DNA from: Proteobacteria bacterium UBA7415 | GTDB lineage: Bacteria > Pseudomonadota > Gammaproteobacteria > Arenicellales > Arenicellaceae | NCBI GenBank assembly: GCA_002470515.1 | Contig: DKML01000031.1 | Location: forward strand, 248,001-312,000 | Length of the DNA stretch: 64,000 nucleotides | Direction of reading: 5' to 3' | Shown here: positions 24,908-33,379 of the stretch, piece after piece | Layout of the letters: the number at the start of each line of letters is the position of its first letter | Position numbering within the stretch: position 1 is the first letter of the stretch | Program-made: the position numbers and the translations under genes | The notes under the pieces: generated by a model | Databases searched by the model: none | What the model was told of the DNA's origin: nothing | Seen by the model: only the letters and a program-made list of their open reading frames with translations

Positions 24908-25426
24908 CTAAGACGAACTATCGTCCAGCATCTTAAGTGCGGCCTTCACAGATTCTACGTAGCCTAAAGCTGAATCATCGTCTTCATCAGTGATCGGTAA
25001 AAGGATTTCGCGCGACTTTTCTAGGCGCTCTTCACGCTGCTCCCATACGATCCTTGCACCAGGGTTGTTATGCAAAAAAATAGCAAAATCACTAACGACC
25101 ACATTTATCTTGCTTGTGCCTATCAGTTGGTCTTGGCTAATGCTGATAAAGAATGCTAGATCGTTAACGTTAGTCACTAGGTTCTCGAAAACCACGCGTT
25201 CCACTGGATTAAGCTCGTCGCCCGACAGCCCCTTAGCCCATGTGGCGGCGTTTTGATTGATATCCGCCCTCATTGATATCGTACTTTGCAACGATATTAG
25301 ATTTGTTTCGTTAATCCCAATTTGGAGAGATTGACGAACCTGTAGTCCAACGAATATCAGCGATGCCACAATGGATACGGCCCCTAAGAATTCAACAAGA
25401 TTCTTCCACTTCAATGTAATTTGCAT
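24908..25426 (-). CDS. Single-TM protein of unknown function, paralogue 1
   Basis: A 172-residue protein with one N-terminal transmembrane helix (LVEFLGAVSIVASLIFVGLQ, about 11-30) followed by a soluble, helical domain of about 140 residues. The helix end, SLIFVGLQVRQ, recurs in the genes at 27086 (as a weaker variant) and 28212. I recognise no enzymatic motif. Similar small proteins are common as orphan genes in marine bacteria. The soluble part probably faces the cytoplasm, judged only from the charges flanking the helix. Confidence 0.6.
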   Translation of the reverse strand: MQITLKWKNLVEFLGAVSIVASLIFVGLQVRQSLQIGINETNLISLQSTISMRADINQNAATWAKGLSGDELNPVERVVFENLVTNVNDLAFFISISQDQLIGTSKINVVVSDFAIFLHNNPGARIVWEQREERLEKSREILLPITDEDDDSALGYVESVKAALKMLDDSSS

Positions 25427-25590
25427 AAAGACCTGTAAATAAATGTTGGGTTGATCTGGAATCCAGATTTTTGCAAAGCATCCAGCTTAAACTTTAATAA
25501 TAGACTATTGAAGGTTTGAACGAGCTAAATACACGCTCTTAGTCCATTTGAAGTGTGCGGCACATGTGCTGTCGAACTTTAACAAGACAT

Positions 25591-26280
25591 TTACGCAGCC
25601 ACGCCAAATGCTCGACCAACCATTGCCGTTACAACCATAGCTAGAGCACCCCAGAACGTTACACGCATCGATCCTATTAGAACGGATGCTCCACCAGCTC
25701 GAGCGGCCAACGCCCCGAGAGATGCCAGAAACAATAAAGACGAGACTGCTACTGATGAGATTAGTTGAGGTCCGGGCACAACCCATGCTAAAGAGAGGGG
25801 AAGAGCAGCGCCGACTGTAAACGTGACAGCAGAAAAGAAGGCGGCTTGTATGGGTTGCGCACCATTACTTTCCGATATGCCTATTTCGTCTCGCAGGTGT
25901 GTACCAAGAGCGTCGTGTGCCATCAATTTTTCGGCAACCTCACGCGCCAAATCAGTTTCAAGCCCCCGATCTTCATAAATGTGCGTTAGTTCTTCAACCT
26001 CAAGATCAAAATCTTCTTCTAGCGCTTTTCTCTCAAGCGCTATATCCGCATTTTCGGTATCAGATTGAGAACTCACAGACACATACTCACCAGCCGCCAT
26101 CGACATAGCACCAGCGACTAAACCTGCAACTCCGGCAAGAAGAATACTCTCTTGTGTTCCACCAGCCGCTGCAACACCAATAATAAGACTGGCTGTGGAT
26201 ACGATACCGTCGTTGGCGCCTAAAACAGCGGCACGCAACCAGCCAACTCTATGCGAGCGGTGCTCTTCATGATGACTCAT
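25591..26280 (-). CDS. VIT1/CCC1-family Fe2+/Mn2+ transporter
   Basis: A 229-residue membrane protein with five predicted helices. The N-terminal block HRVGWLRAAVLGANDGIVSTASLIIG and the MSMAAGEYVSVSSQSDTE motif are hallmarks of the vacuolar iron transporter family. The loop between helices 2 and 3 (about 80-130) is acidic, with repeated Glu that bind metal in this family. It would move ferrous iron or manganese across the inner membrane, probably outward for detoxification. Confidence 0.92.
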   Translation of the reverse strand: MSHHEEHRSHRVGWLRAAVLGANDGIVSTASLIIGVAAAGGTQESILLAGVAGLVAGAMSMAAGEYVSVSSQSDTENADIALERKALEEDFDLEVEELTHIYEDRGLETDLAREVAEKLMAHDALGTHLRDEIGISESNGAQPIQAAFFSAVTFTVGAALPLSLAWVVPGPQLISSVAVSSLLFLASLGALAARAGGASVLIGSMRVTFWGALAMVVTAMVGRAFGVAA

Positions 26281-26378
26281 ACTTTTCCTCGATCGGTCTT
26301 AGCCATAACGTTTTACCTTTTAGTTTTGCACCTAGGTTTTGCATCCAGGCACTCTACCTAGCCCAACTACGTAGCGTA

Positions 26379-26861
26379 CTATCTGACTTGCTCACTCGGA
26401 TAGAACAACAGCAAATATAAATTATGTACGCCTGTACAAATACCGTAGAGAAGGCTAAGGCCGAATGCAAGCTCATGGTATGGCGTGTAATTGAATATGC
26501 TCGCTAACAGAAAAAGCAAAATGAGTATAAAGATCGTAACCATTATCTTATGAGTAGAGGTCACGCCCGAGCTGCTCCCACGGACGATGAAGGCACTAAA
26601 ACCGACCAAGTGAAACACCGCAAGGAGTGCATTTGAAGTTCGCCATAAAGATTCTTCGTTCAGAAAAAGTAACCCAAGAAGTATGGGCACAAACGCACCG
26701 AGTAATGACACGATGCTGGGCTCTACCAGAGTCCTCAATTGCAGCATCTCAGACGGCGTCCATTTGCCTTCGCCACGCCGACCCAATGCAATGACTACTC
26801 CGCTAAAGCCAATCAGAGCAATGGCAATGCTCGCAATGCCCAATAAAAAACCTTCAGTCAT
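26379..26861 (-). CDS. Membrane protein of unknown function
   Basis: A 160-residue protein with four hydrophobic segments, near 5-25, 49-70, 78-95 and 107-126, and a further one at 130-153. It begins with a helix containing IALIGFSGVVIALGRRGEGKW. No catalytic motif is visible. It is an isolated minus-strand gene with a 224-base spacer before it, typical of this accessory region. Confidence 0.55.
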   Translation of the reverse strand: MTEGFLLGIASIAIALIGFSGVVIALGRRGEGKWTPSEMLQLRTLVEPSIVSLLGAFVPILLGLLFLNEESLWRTSNALLAVFHLVGFSAFIVRGSSSGVTSTHKIMVTIFILILLFLLASIFNYTPYHELAFGLSLLYGICTGVHNLYLLLFYPSEQVR

Positions 26862-26958
26862 ATCAATAACTACCTTTTGTTACATCTAAAGCTACTTGGC
26901 TCCGTCAGCCTAATCGCAACCTTTGATTATCATTTATCGAAAAAGCACGATTAGTAAG

Positions 26959-26986
26959 CAGCTTCAAGCGACTGTCCGCGTTAATC
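26959..26986. repeat. 28-bp repeat, copy 2 (possible attC remnant)
   Basis: Same element as at 24859-24886 with two differences. It sits in the spacer 100 bases after the stop of the paralogue at 27086. A GCCTAAT close to an integron core lies about 50 bases further on. A related but weaker stretch, AAGCGACAGTCATGCG, occurs at 30464-30479. Confidence 0.6.
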
Positions 26987-27085
26987 CTGCCGTTCATTTA
27001 ATACTGCTAGTCAGCGCTGTTACCTATAAGTGTGGCTACTTTGCTTGCGATTTATTGCTCATGCCATTGATTGTAATGTTGTAAA

Positions 27086-27568
27086 TCACTGGGCTGTTAT
27101 TTCGTCCCACACAGTTCTCCAAACTGGGTTTGATGTGTCTCTGCTTATTCCTCGGGATTCAGCATAGTCAGCTACAAATGGAGCGAGTCCCGGGTAATCC
27201 GTAAACGTGGCTGCAATTCCGCTTTTCGCAAATCTCAAACTCGACTCAGGCAACAATCCCGTTGAATTCTGAACCACCAACTTTCCCCAGTTGCTGACAT
27301 AAAGCATTGTTAATTTTGCTGCGAGCTCTTTTTCAATGGCGTCTAATTGAGGATCAGGTTGCTTAAGTTTTACAGAGAGCTCCAACAATCTATCATTGGC
27401 AGAAATCACCTCTGCAAGCTGGAACTCTGCAGCTGTATTTCTGTCTCTAGCTTCACCTTCAGCAATTCGGTTAGCCTGATTTAATTCGGCCACTAAAAAG
27501 TAGATACCGATAATCACTCCAATACTGGCTAAGAAGTTAAGCAAATGATTTAGTTTTTCAATATTCAT
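27086..27568 (-). CDS. Single-TM protein of unknown function, paralogue 2
   Basis: About 160 residues from the ATG at 27568. One N-terminal helix (LNFLASIGVIIGIYFLVAEL) is followed by a helical soluble domain with AAEFQLAEVISANDRLLEL and a Trp-containing end PVWRTVWDEI. It has the same architecture as the genes at 24908 and 28212, though the similarity is limited to the first 35 residues. The weak core heptamer TCCTAAC (27592-27598) lies 24 bases before the start. Function unknown. Confidence 0.6.
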   Translation of the reverse strand: MNIEKLNHLLNFLASIGVIIGIYFLVAELNQANRIAEGEARDRNTAAEFQLAEVISANDRLLELSVKLKQPDPQLDAIEKELAAKLTMLYVSNWGKLVVQNSTGLLPESSLRFAKSGIAATFTDYPGLAPFVADYAESRGISRDTSNPVWRTVWDEITAQ

Positions 27569-27749
27569 ACTCAATTACTATTTACTTCATGTCCTAACGG
27601 CCAGGACTGGGTCTGTGTAGAACGTCGTTCTATTATGATAGCTTAACTACATGCGGTCTAAGCCCCTTGCAAGACAGAGTCACTATCTTCCATATTGCCT
27701 AAGGTTTTACAGTTTGCTCACACCTTATCAGTCTGAATGTTTGATGCGT

Positions 27750-28100
27750 TTAGTTGATTGAAACATATTCTTCTTTGATGATCTTTCGGTCTTTCCAAGT
27801 TTGAATATGCTTACCTGTAAATTCATTAACTTTTGAATCTGCACCCGTCATTTTGTAATGAAAGGTTAGCTCGGCTATGTTTTCGCTAATAACAGATGAA
27901 ACTAACCCAATATCAAAGTGTTGAATTGAACCCACGAAACCTTTTTGTTTATCGTAGGATTCTTGCATTGACGATGCAAACAGCTCGCCATTGTTCAACA
28001 TTAGAACGTTTTTATCGTAATACTTCTCGCACAACTCTAGAACGAGACCCGCCTTATTCATTTCAATAAAATCATTTATTAGATTTTGCAATTCTCTCAT
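27750..28100 (-). CDS. SnoaL/NTF2-like domain protein
   Basis: A 116-residue protein of the NTF2-like (SnoaL) alpha+beta barrel type: helix 1 LINDFIEMNKAGLVLELCEKYYDKNVLMLNNG, then GSIQHFDIGLVSSVISENIAELTFHYKMTG and the final strand TWKDRKIIKEEYVSI. Such proteins are small isomerase-, ketosteroid- or binding-type domains, and nothing here fixes the ligand. It ends 182 bases before the next minus-strand gene. Confidence 0.75.
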   Translation of the reverse strand: MRELQNLINDFIEMNKAGLVLELCEKYYDKNVLMLNNGELFASSMQESYDKQKGFVGSIQHFDIGLVSSVISENIAELTFHYKMTGADSKVNEFTGKHIQTWKDRKIIKEEYVSIN

Positions 28101-28211
28101 CCTTGTTTAAAACATCACGGCCCACCAAACGACATGGTTTTGCAGAGTCTAGTTTCAGTACGTTGCTAGACCGAGGTAATCATCTACCCACAATACTTGG
28201 TTTTCTACAGA

Positions 28212-28712
28212 TTACTCATCACCCAAAATACTATCCATTAGCTGTTGAAACTCAGGGTTGTAAATAAACTTTTCGCTTTTCCAAGCCCACTTCATAGCTA
28301 TACGTCTGCGGTCACTATCTATTAACGTATCACTAGATGCTTTTCTAGCATAAGTAGATATTTCCTGAATCACACCATCGTATAAAACGGGGTCTAATGT
28401 GCCATTCAAGAATTGCCTGTGGCCATTGGACCAAATATGGAAAAGGGCTCTATAGAGCCCAAGAATTTGGATTCTATCTTCTTGAGAGATGTCGTCTAGG
28501 TTTCCATCCAGTTGGGCAAGTGCTTTTGAAAGCGAAGGGCTGGACGCCACTACGAGGTTCAATTCTTGGAAACCAGATGCAAATGAGGAATTTGTTGCGG
28601 CTCGTATCGCAATAGTATTTTGCCGTTGTTCAAGGCCTACAAAAATTAGGGACCCAACAACACATACGAGACCAACTGTCTCAGCGACCATTCTAGGTGT
28701 GAATTTTTTCAT
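28212..28712 (-). CDS. Single-TM protein of unknown function, paralogue 3
   Basis: A 166-residue protein with an N-terminal helix (VAETVGLVCVVGSLIFVGLEQRQ) like that of the 24908 gene, followed by a helical soluble domain ending in YNPEFQQLMDSILGDE. The third of three such genes within 4 kb. The family is widespread in marine bacteria as uncharacterised proteins. No motif indicates a reaction. Confidence 0.65.
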   Translation of the reverse strand: MKKFTPRMVAETVGLVCVVGSLIFVGLEQRQNTIAIRAATNSSFASGFQELNLVVASSPSLSKALAQLDGNLDDISQEDRIQILGLYRALFHIWSNGHRQFLNGTLDPVLYDGVIQEISTYARKASSDTLIDSDRRRIAMKWAWKSEKFIYNPEFQQLMDSILGDE

Positions 28713-28829
28713 AAAAAGTATGCTGCCGAATTCATCTTATATTAAATGCAAACGATTGTGGTTATCTGGGGAGATTACAGCGGAAGCGAACCCTCAGCAA
28801 ATAAATGCCCCGCCACTTTTATATGATTC

Positions 28830-29260
28830 TTACAATGACGCGGTTGCGTACAATTTGTAGAGTTCAGCATAGTCCGGTTTCTTTTGATAAGACTTCAAGT
28901 TGGGGTCGATATAAACCCAAGGCTGGGCGCTACGAAGCCAAATATTTGCCACTGGCTTGAACCAAGAGCTATCGTCAAACGCTCCCGGGAAAATACAATA
29001 CGTATTGGGAGAAGCCTTCAATATCATCAGACTTTTGCAGCCAGCACAGTACTGCAATGTACGCCGTCTTTGGTAACAACATCATCAAAATCACTCTCAG
29101 TAATCTCTATAGATGTTGCCGGCACAAGCATTGACAGGCCAAAAGCAGAACCAGTGCGCTGTTGGCACGTTGTGCAATGACAAGCATAGACCGTGTAATG
29201 CTCTCCCGTGAATTTGTATTGAACTCCTCCACAGGCACATCTCGCTTCATGTGATTTCAT
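28830..29260 (-). pseudogene. GFA/CENP-V domain gene with a frameshift
   Basis: The first part (from ATG 29260) reads MKSHEARCACGGVQYKF, YACHCTTCQQRTGSAF: the zinc-binding cysteines of the glutathione-dependent formaldehyde-activating (GFA) family. It then stops after a short unrelated tail. Another frame, from about 29057 to 28830, carries the rest of the domain: YCAGCKS, GAFDDSSWFKPVANIWLRSAQPW and PDYAEL. The frame change is consistent with loss of one base (or gain of two) near 29050-29057. A sequencing error would look the same. If real, the gene is disrupted. Confidence 0.75.
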
Positions 29261-29357
29261 AGGGCCGTCCTATATTCGTAAAACCTTGCTAAGTGCCTCG
29301 AACGATGGCGCGAGCCGAGCGCATTAAGCAAATTTTAGTACCTTCATTGCAAGACTA

Positions 29358-29822
29358 CTAACTATCAAAATGCGGCCTTCCATTGTTCGGTATCAATAAA
29401 CCAACGCTCTCCAGAGCAGCTAGAAAATCCTCTGGCACCTGCATCTCGCTTACGGAATAAGCCTGATCCCAACGGCCGTCAGCTTTGGCTGCACGAACAT
29501 GAATGAGTCCAGACTCCTGCATCCGACCTTCAGCTATCAGGCGCCCCACATGCTCTGTATTCCTTTTTGACCAGTTACTACCGGCCTTTCTTGGGGTAAT
29601 TCGCTGTATGTAGGCTTGGTCATCAAGTGAATTCTTAATACCGTCAATCCATCCCCAGCATAGCGACTCAATTACCACTTCGTCCCAGTTAACACTCGGA
29701 ATACCAGAGCCCTTCTTGAACATCTTGATCAAAAGTTCACTTTCGGTAGCATGATTGTCTTGCAACCATTTACCTAGATCTATTGGCAACTCAAAAGTCA
29801 TTGTTTTATCAGAGTCAGCCAT
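29358..29822 (-). CDS. YdeI/OmpD-associated family protein, C-terminus short
   Basis: About 154 residues. A GTG at 29840 would add six residues; the internal ATG at 29822 is more likely. Features are ELLIKMFKKGSG, SLCWGWIDGIKNSLDD, QRITPRKAGSNWSKRN and PEDFLAALES, which match the YdeI family of unclear function, linked to peptide/antimicrobial resistance. The usual 40-60 C-terminal residues (a helix with AK...ETR motifs) are absent: after FLAALES the chain ends in unrelated sequence. It may be truncated or shuffled at the 3' end. It adjoins the NnrU gene. Confidence 0.75.
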   Translation of the reverse strand: MADSDKTMTFELPIDLGKWLQDNHATESELLIKMFKKGSGIPSVNWDEVVIESLCWGWIDGIKNSLDDQAYIQRITPRKAGSNWSKRNTEHVGRLIAEGRMQESGLIHVRAAKADGRWDQAYSVSEMQVPEDFLAALESVGLLIPNNGRPHFDS

Positions 29823-29839
29823 CGAATCAATGTTGTGCA

Positions 29840-30400
29840 CTACCTTACCGGCACTCCTGCAATGTAAGGGTGGATAAAGATCACAACGGCCAATACTACG
29901 AGACTTATAAGACCGCCCTTAATTTCTTGGCTCCATGAAGGACTTTCGGGCTTGATCCATTGGCCTTCACGCTTGTTGATGAAAATCATTTCTAAGATCG
30001 CCCATAAAGCCAGGCCACCAAATAGAACCACAGAACGTGAATCACCATTTATTAATAGGTGAGCAATAGCCCAAGTTGCAACACCCGTGAGTTGTGGATG
30101 ACGGATAAATCGTTTAACTCTAGTTACGTAATTTGCAGCACCTAACAGGAAGAAGGCAATAACGAGCAAAACCAGCGCCACAGGTTTTGCCACAGCTGGA
30201 AGAGTGTATAAGTACTCAGGCGTAGTACTGCGCCAGCCTAAGACCATTAACACGAGTGATAAAACAATGAGTAACGCGAACGTGGCCGCGTAAGGTTTTT
30301 CCCCAAGGCGCGCCACTAAAGAAGCTTTAAACGAGATCCCAATAGAGGGGATGAAATGAACGCTAGACCAAAGTAAAAGGCCAATGATAAGAAGTTCCAT
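29840..30400 (-). CDS. NnrU-family membrane protein
   Basis: A 186-residue inner-membrane protein with about five helices. It opens WSSVHFIPS and has the NnrU signature around YVTRVKRFIRHPQLTGVATWAIAHLLINGD, the block shared with methyltransferase-like membrane proteins. NnrU is linked to nitrite/nitric oxide reduction in some bacteria, but no denitrification genes are nearby. A perfect RYYYAAC-type heptamer (GCTTAAC) lies 22 bases before the ATG, at 30422-30428. Confidence 0.85.
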   Translation of the reverse strand: MELLIIGLLLWSSVHFIPSIGISFKASLVARLGEKPYAATFALLIVLSLVLMVLGWRSTTPEYLYTLPAVAKPVALVLLVIAFFLLGAANYVTRVKRFIRHPQLTGVATWAIAHLLINGDSRSVVLFGGLALWAILEMIFINKREGQWIKPESPSWSQEIKGGLISLVVLAVVIFIHPYIAGVPVR

Positions 30401-30487
30401 AAATTATCCTCTGATAGTTTGGCTTAACCATAGCGCCATTTGCAGGTGCAGTAAACCAGCGCGAAGCGACAGTCATGCGGAGTAAGG

Positions 30488-30516
30488 GGGGCATGGGCGG
30501 CATGTGAGGGCATGCG
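30488..30516. repeat. G-rich short tandem repeat, GGCATG units
   Basis: Three near-tandem nine-base units built on GGCATG at 30490-30516, preceded by a run of six G. They lie in a 257-base spacer between the DJ-1-like and NnrU genes. Purpose unknown. Confidence 0.5.
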
Positions 30517-30657
30517 ATCCCACGTCCATTCCTTATTAAACATACGCCTTTGTCGCGTCGGCTTAAAGTAGGACAGGAACCCTAAAGCTCACTGCTCCTT
30601 GCTCGTTTCTCGTTGCTACTAGGAACAAAGAAGACACCAGCCAACTGATAAACGCCT

Positions 30658-31407
30658 TTACAACTTGTTTTGGATTATCATTTCCTTTGCAACCAGAACC
30701 GCTGAAGGCAGAAACATGGTTGAAATAATGCGTTGATCTGTAATTACGGCGTTTTTATCTTTTAGCGTTTGCTTATTTTGAGCAATAGCGCCGTTCTTAT
30801 TAAGCTGACTTTCGATAAGAAAAGGTAGCAATGTGCCCTGCATGGCCCATGGCTTTTCTGTTTCAGTAGAGTTTGGAAATCCAGCTACTTTTTTCCCTTT
30901 CACCAGAAACTCGCCGTTAGACAATCTGACCTTGGCAATACCGGCAGAGCCATGACCACCAACCCCCACAACCCCGCCTGACTCATAGACTGTACTGATA
31001 ATAGAATGGATTTCTTTGTTATCGGCAACGTCAAACATTACTCCGTAGCCACCACCAATATATACGCCCCAATAGTCGCTAGAATCAATTTGTGACGGCG
31101 TGAAAGAGCTGTTCGCCTTTTCTAAAAAACCTTCGTGTTTGATCGCATAGCTACTGATTCCTAGTGGGTCCATCATAAACTCAACTTCTCCACCATCAGG
31201 CGACACAAAGTCGACTTCAAAACCATGACTAACAAAAATGTGAAAGGGAGGCGCGACTTCCCAGAGATTATTTCTAGCGTCGTGTTTTTCAGAATCCCCC
31301 ATGTCTACCATGTTCGAAACCACGATAAGCACTTTCTTGGTCGGTTCTGCCGCGGCATTTGTGGCAAACAACGCCGCCGTTAGTAAAATAGTGAGAAAAA
31401 TTTTCAT
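30658..31407 (-). CDS. Secreted DJ-1/PfpI-like protein lacking the catalytic cysteine
   Basis: A 249-residue protein with a signal peptide (MKIFLTILLTAALFATNAAA). The mature part has the DJ-1/PfpI fold of Hsp31/glyoxalase III type: VEVDFVSPDGG-like strand (FEVDFVSPDGG), YIGGGYG, and SGGVVGVGGHGSAG at the nucleophile elbow, then SNGEFLVKGKKVAGFPNSTE. The elbow usually reads xCHGP; here it is GGHGS, so the cysteine is replaced by Gly. Loss of the nucleophile argues against amidotransferase, protease or glyoxalase activity. A periplasmic binding or structural role is possible. Confidence 0.8.
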   Translation of the reverse strand: MKIFLTILLTAALFATNAAAEPTKKVLIVVSNMVDMGDSEKHDARNNLWEVAPPFHIFVSHGFEVDFVSPDGGEVEFMMDPLGISSYAIKHEGFLEKANSSFTPSQIDSSDYWGVYIGGGYGVMFDVADNKEIHSIISTVYESGGVVGVGGHGSAGIAKVRLSNGEFLVKGKKVAGFPNSTETEKPWAMQGTLLPFLIESQLNKNGAIAQNKQTLKDKNAVITDQRIISTMFLPSAVLVAKEMIIQNKL

Positions 31408-31739
31408 TGTCTTCCTTTTTAAATAATTGGATTTACTAGTTAGACGACACTAGTAGGCAAAAGGTTTCAATGCTGATACGGGAAAAATCAAAAGGGAAAA
31501 ATCTAAATCAAATATCTAATCTTCATGTGCTTTACGTCTTGCTAGGGGGTGCACTTTAGCGCGTCCAATTCAGGCCACTATTGAGTCAGAGCTGTATTTG
31601 AGCAATTTGCTATGAACTTCATTTCAACAATAACGAAATGAAGTTGTAGGCACTGGGCTAGCTTATTGAAATCAGCGGCCTTTTCTCAATGCAGCTGATA
31701 TTTTGGGGACGCGCTTAGTGAGCACTCCAAACCCATTTA
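31408..31739. other. Intergenic stretch with an 11-bp perfect hairpin
   Basis: No gene seen in 332 bases. At 31615-31645 the arms AACTTCATTTC and GAAATGAAGTT form a perfect 11-bp stem with a nine-base loop. No T-run follows on either strand, so it is not a standard terminator. It lies about 95 bases after the stop of the gene at 31740. A GTTAGAC heptamer (31439-31445) resembles an integron core but points away from the neighbouring gene. Confidence 0.55.
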
Positions 31740-32147
31740 TTAAAACGACGTGCAGGTAAAGCCTGGTAGCATTGCCCCAGAAGTAGGTCTAATTTTTGGG
31801 CTCGTGATGTTGTGTTCTTTAACGAATTTGGGGTAGAGAGTGTCGATTCGCTCTACAGCCTCACCAAATATAACGCCGACAGTACCGCCTTCAGAGGCGC
31901 TGTAGATATGGTCAAATTTCGGGTGTTCATCAAGTACAATATTTTTTTCTACTCGAGTGACCTCATACCGTAGGACGATAAGTTTGTTTTCGTTGATAAC
32001 GAAAACCATATCACCCACACTGATTTTTGAAAATTCATCCCAGCCGAACTGTGTTTCATCCAAATCAAATATGGCGTCTTCTGCAAGCGCCTCATATATT
32101 TTGTAATGATTGCGTCCTTTGACATTATTGACTAGGTATCTATTCAT
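31740..32147 (-). CDS. Hypothetical protein, possible PUA/EVE-like fold
   Basis: A 135-residue protein that I do not recognise. The middle (WDEFSKISVGDMVFVINENKLIVLRYEVTRVEK) looks like a beta-rich PUA- or EVE-type small domain that binds modified bases or RNA, but this is only an impression from the strand pattern and the GDMVF turn. No membrane segment or signal peptide. It is flanked by long spacers. Confidence 0.5.
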   Translation of the reverse strand: MNRYLVNNVKGRNHYKIYEALAEDAIFDLDETQFGWDEFSKISVGDMVFVINENKLIVLRYEVTRVEKNIVLDEHPKFDHIYSASEGGTVGVIFGEAVERIDTLYPKFVKEHNITSPKIRPTSGAMLPGFTCTSF

Positions 32148-32307
32148 AATTTATCCATTTGCGTATATCGCCCGACTAATAGGCCCGACTAACAGGTCCG
32201 AACTACTCACCAAGCGGCGCTGGTTTGCTTTGCTATCGAGAACCATCTCGACAATAAGGCTGGCTCTCTATCATTTGTAACACAATTTGGTTTGAATGTT
32301 ATATGTA

Positions 32308-33195
32308 TTATGATTTAGGTCTAAGAGTCTCTATAAACTGTGCATCCACCCAATAGATATCAACATTTGGAAGTTCATCACCAACGCCTGGATTTATCAG
32401 TCGGTTAAAAAAGAAATATTTTCCGTCAGGGGTAACGTATTCGGCCGCGTCCCAAGCACTTGTATTTATTTTATCGCCCAAATTTATAGCGTCTCCCCAA
32501 TCGCCATCGTTTTGTCGATAACTGATATAAAGATCAGAGTCACCATACCCGTCACTTCTTACTGCATCCCAAATTAAATACGACTCATCAGGGGCGATAT
32601 AAGGGTGGTTTAACTGCGTTCCTGTATTAATTGTCTTGCTCAATGGTTTAGGGTCTTCATACTTTCCTTCTACAATTCGTGAATAACGTATTGGAAAGTC
32701 CTCATTTGATTCATCCCATGTATCAAAATAGTAAGTGCCATTTGAGGCTGATGTAAGACGCATGATCAGAATGTCAGTGAAAGGTAAATCAAGGTTCTTC
32801 CTCTCTGACCAGTCGTGATTGATACGCTCTATATATCGCCTACCTAAATGCATGATTTTACCATCAGGAGAGATAGTGGGTTGCCCTATTCTAGGAGACT
32901 TAACCTCGCCAAACCATTGATCATCCGTTTTCTTATAAGTAACAAACTCTTGGCTTGTATTGTCTTCGCCACCTCTAATGAAATAAAACTCATCCATGTC
33001 TGGAGTAAAAACGCCGCTATATTCATATCCCTCTGTTGAGATAACACCAGGAGCGAATGGCTCTGGAGTTAAGCCAGGGGGCTTTTGTCCTATGTAGTCC
33101 CCAACAAGTACCGGCAAGTTGTCCTGAGCGTGACTGATATTGCTCACCATTAGTGTCAAAAACAGTAGAACATTTAAAACAACATTCTTATTCAT
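32308..33195 (-). CDS. Secreted PD40/TolB-like beta-propeller protein
   Basis: A 295-residue exported protein (signal peptide MNKNVVLNVLLFLTLMVSNISHA). It carries repeated PD40-type blades: SGVFTPDMDEFYFIR, QPTISPDGKIMHLG, HPYIAPDESYLIWD, YVTPDGKYFFFNR. This repeat (x-x-SPDGxxLxF) builds TolB-like propellers that bind other proteins or ligands. No catalytic domain follows. Role in this region unknown. Confidence 0.75.
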   Translation of the reverse strand: MNKNVVLNVLLFLTLMVSNISHAQDNLPVLVGDYIGQKPPGLTPEPFAPGVISTEGYEYSGVFTPDMDEFYFIRGGEDNTSQEFVTYKKTDDQWFGEVKSPRIGQPTISPDGKIMHLGRRYIERINHDWSERKNLDLPFTDILIMRLTSASNGTYYFDTWDESNEDFPIRYSRIVEGKYEDPKPLSKTINTGTQLNHPYIAPDESYLIWDAVRSDGYGDSDLYISYRQNDGDWGDAINLGDKINTSAWDAAEYVTPDGKYFFFNRLINPGVGDELPNVDIYWVDAQFIETLRPKS

Positions 33196-33266
33196 ATATT
33201 TGTCCTATTTGAAATTCAGCAAACACTTAGCAAGAGGCGTAGCGAAGCTATGTCATGCTCAGAAAG

Positions 33267-33305
33267 TGCTAGCGGCGATTGCTAGCGGGACATGCTAGCG
33301 GGACA
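33267..33305. repeat. Three 13-bp tandem repeats before the transposase gene
   Basis: Units TGCTAGCGGCGAT (33267-33279), TGCTAGCGGGACA (33280-33292) and TGCTAGCGGGACA (33293-33305). They end 74 bases before the REP-associated transposase gene. The GCTAGC core is itself palindromic. They could be targets or marks of the element. Confidence 0.85.
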
Positions 33306-33379
33306 CACACTTTTAAGACTATCACTTATCACGTAATCTGTTTATAACTAAGCGATATGAATCTCGATGAGCCAACGGA

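Noticed and set aside
28101..28211. A 6-bp GTCTAG/CTAGAC dyad (28147-28171) as an operator
   Set aside because: Too short and weakly placed; expected by chance in an AT-rich spacer.
24688..33195. Definite integron cassette array
   Set aside because: No integrase, and no attC site with both intact core heptamers and a clear stem was found; only partial likeness.
33267..33305. CRISPR-like array
   Set aside because: Units are 13 bp, directly adjacent without spacers, and no cas genes occur nearby.
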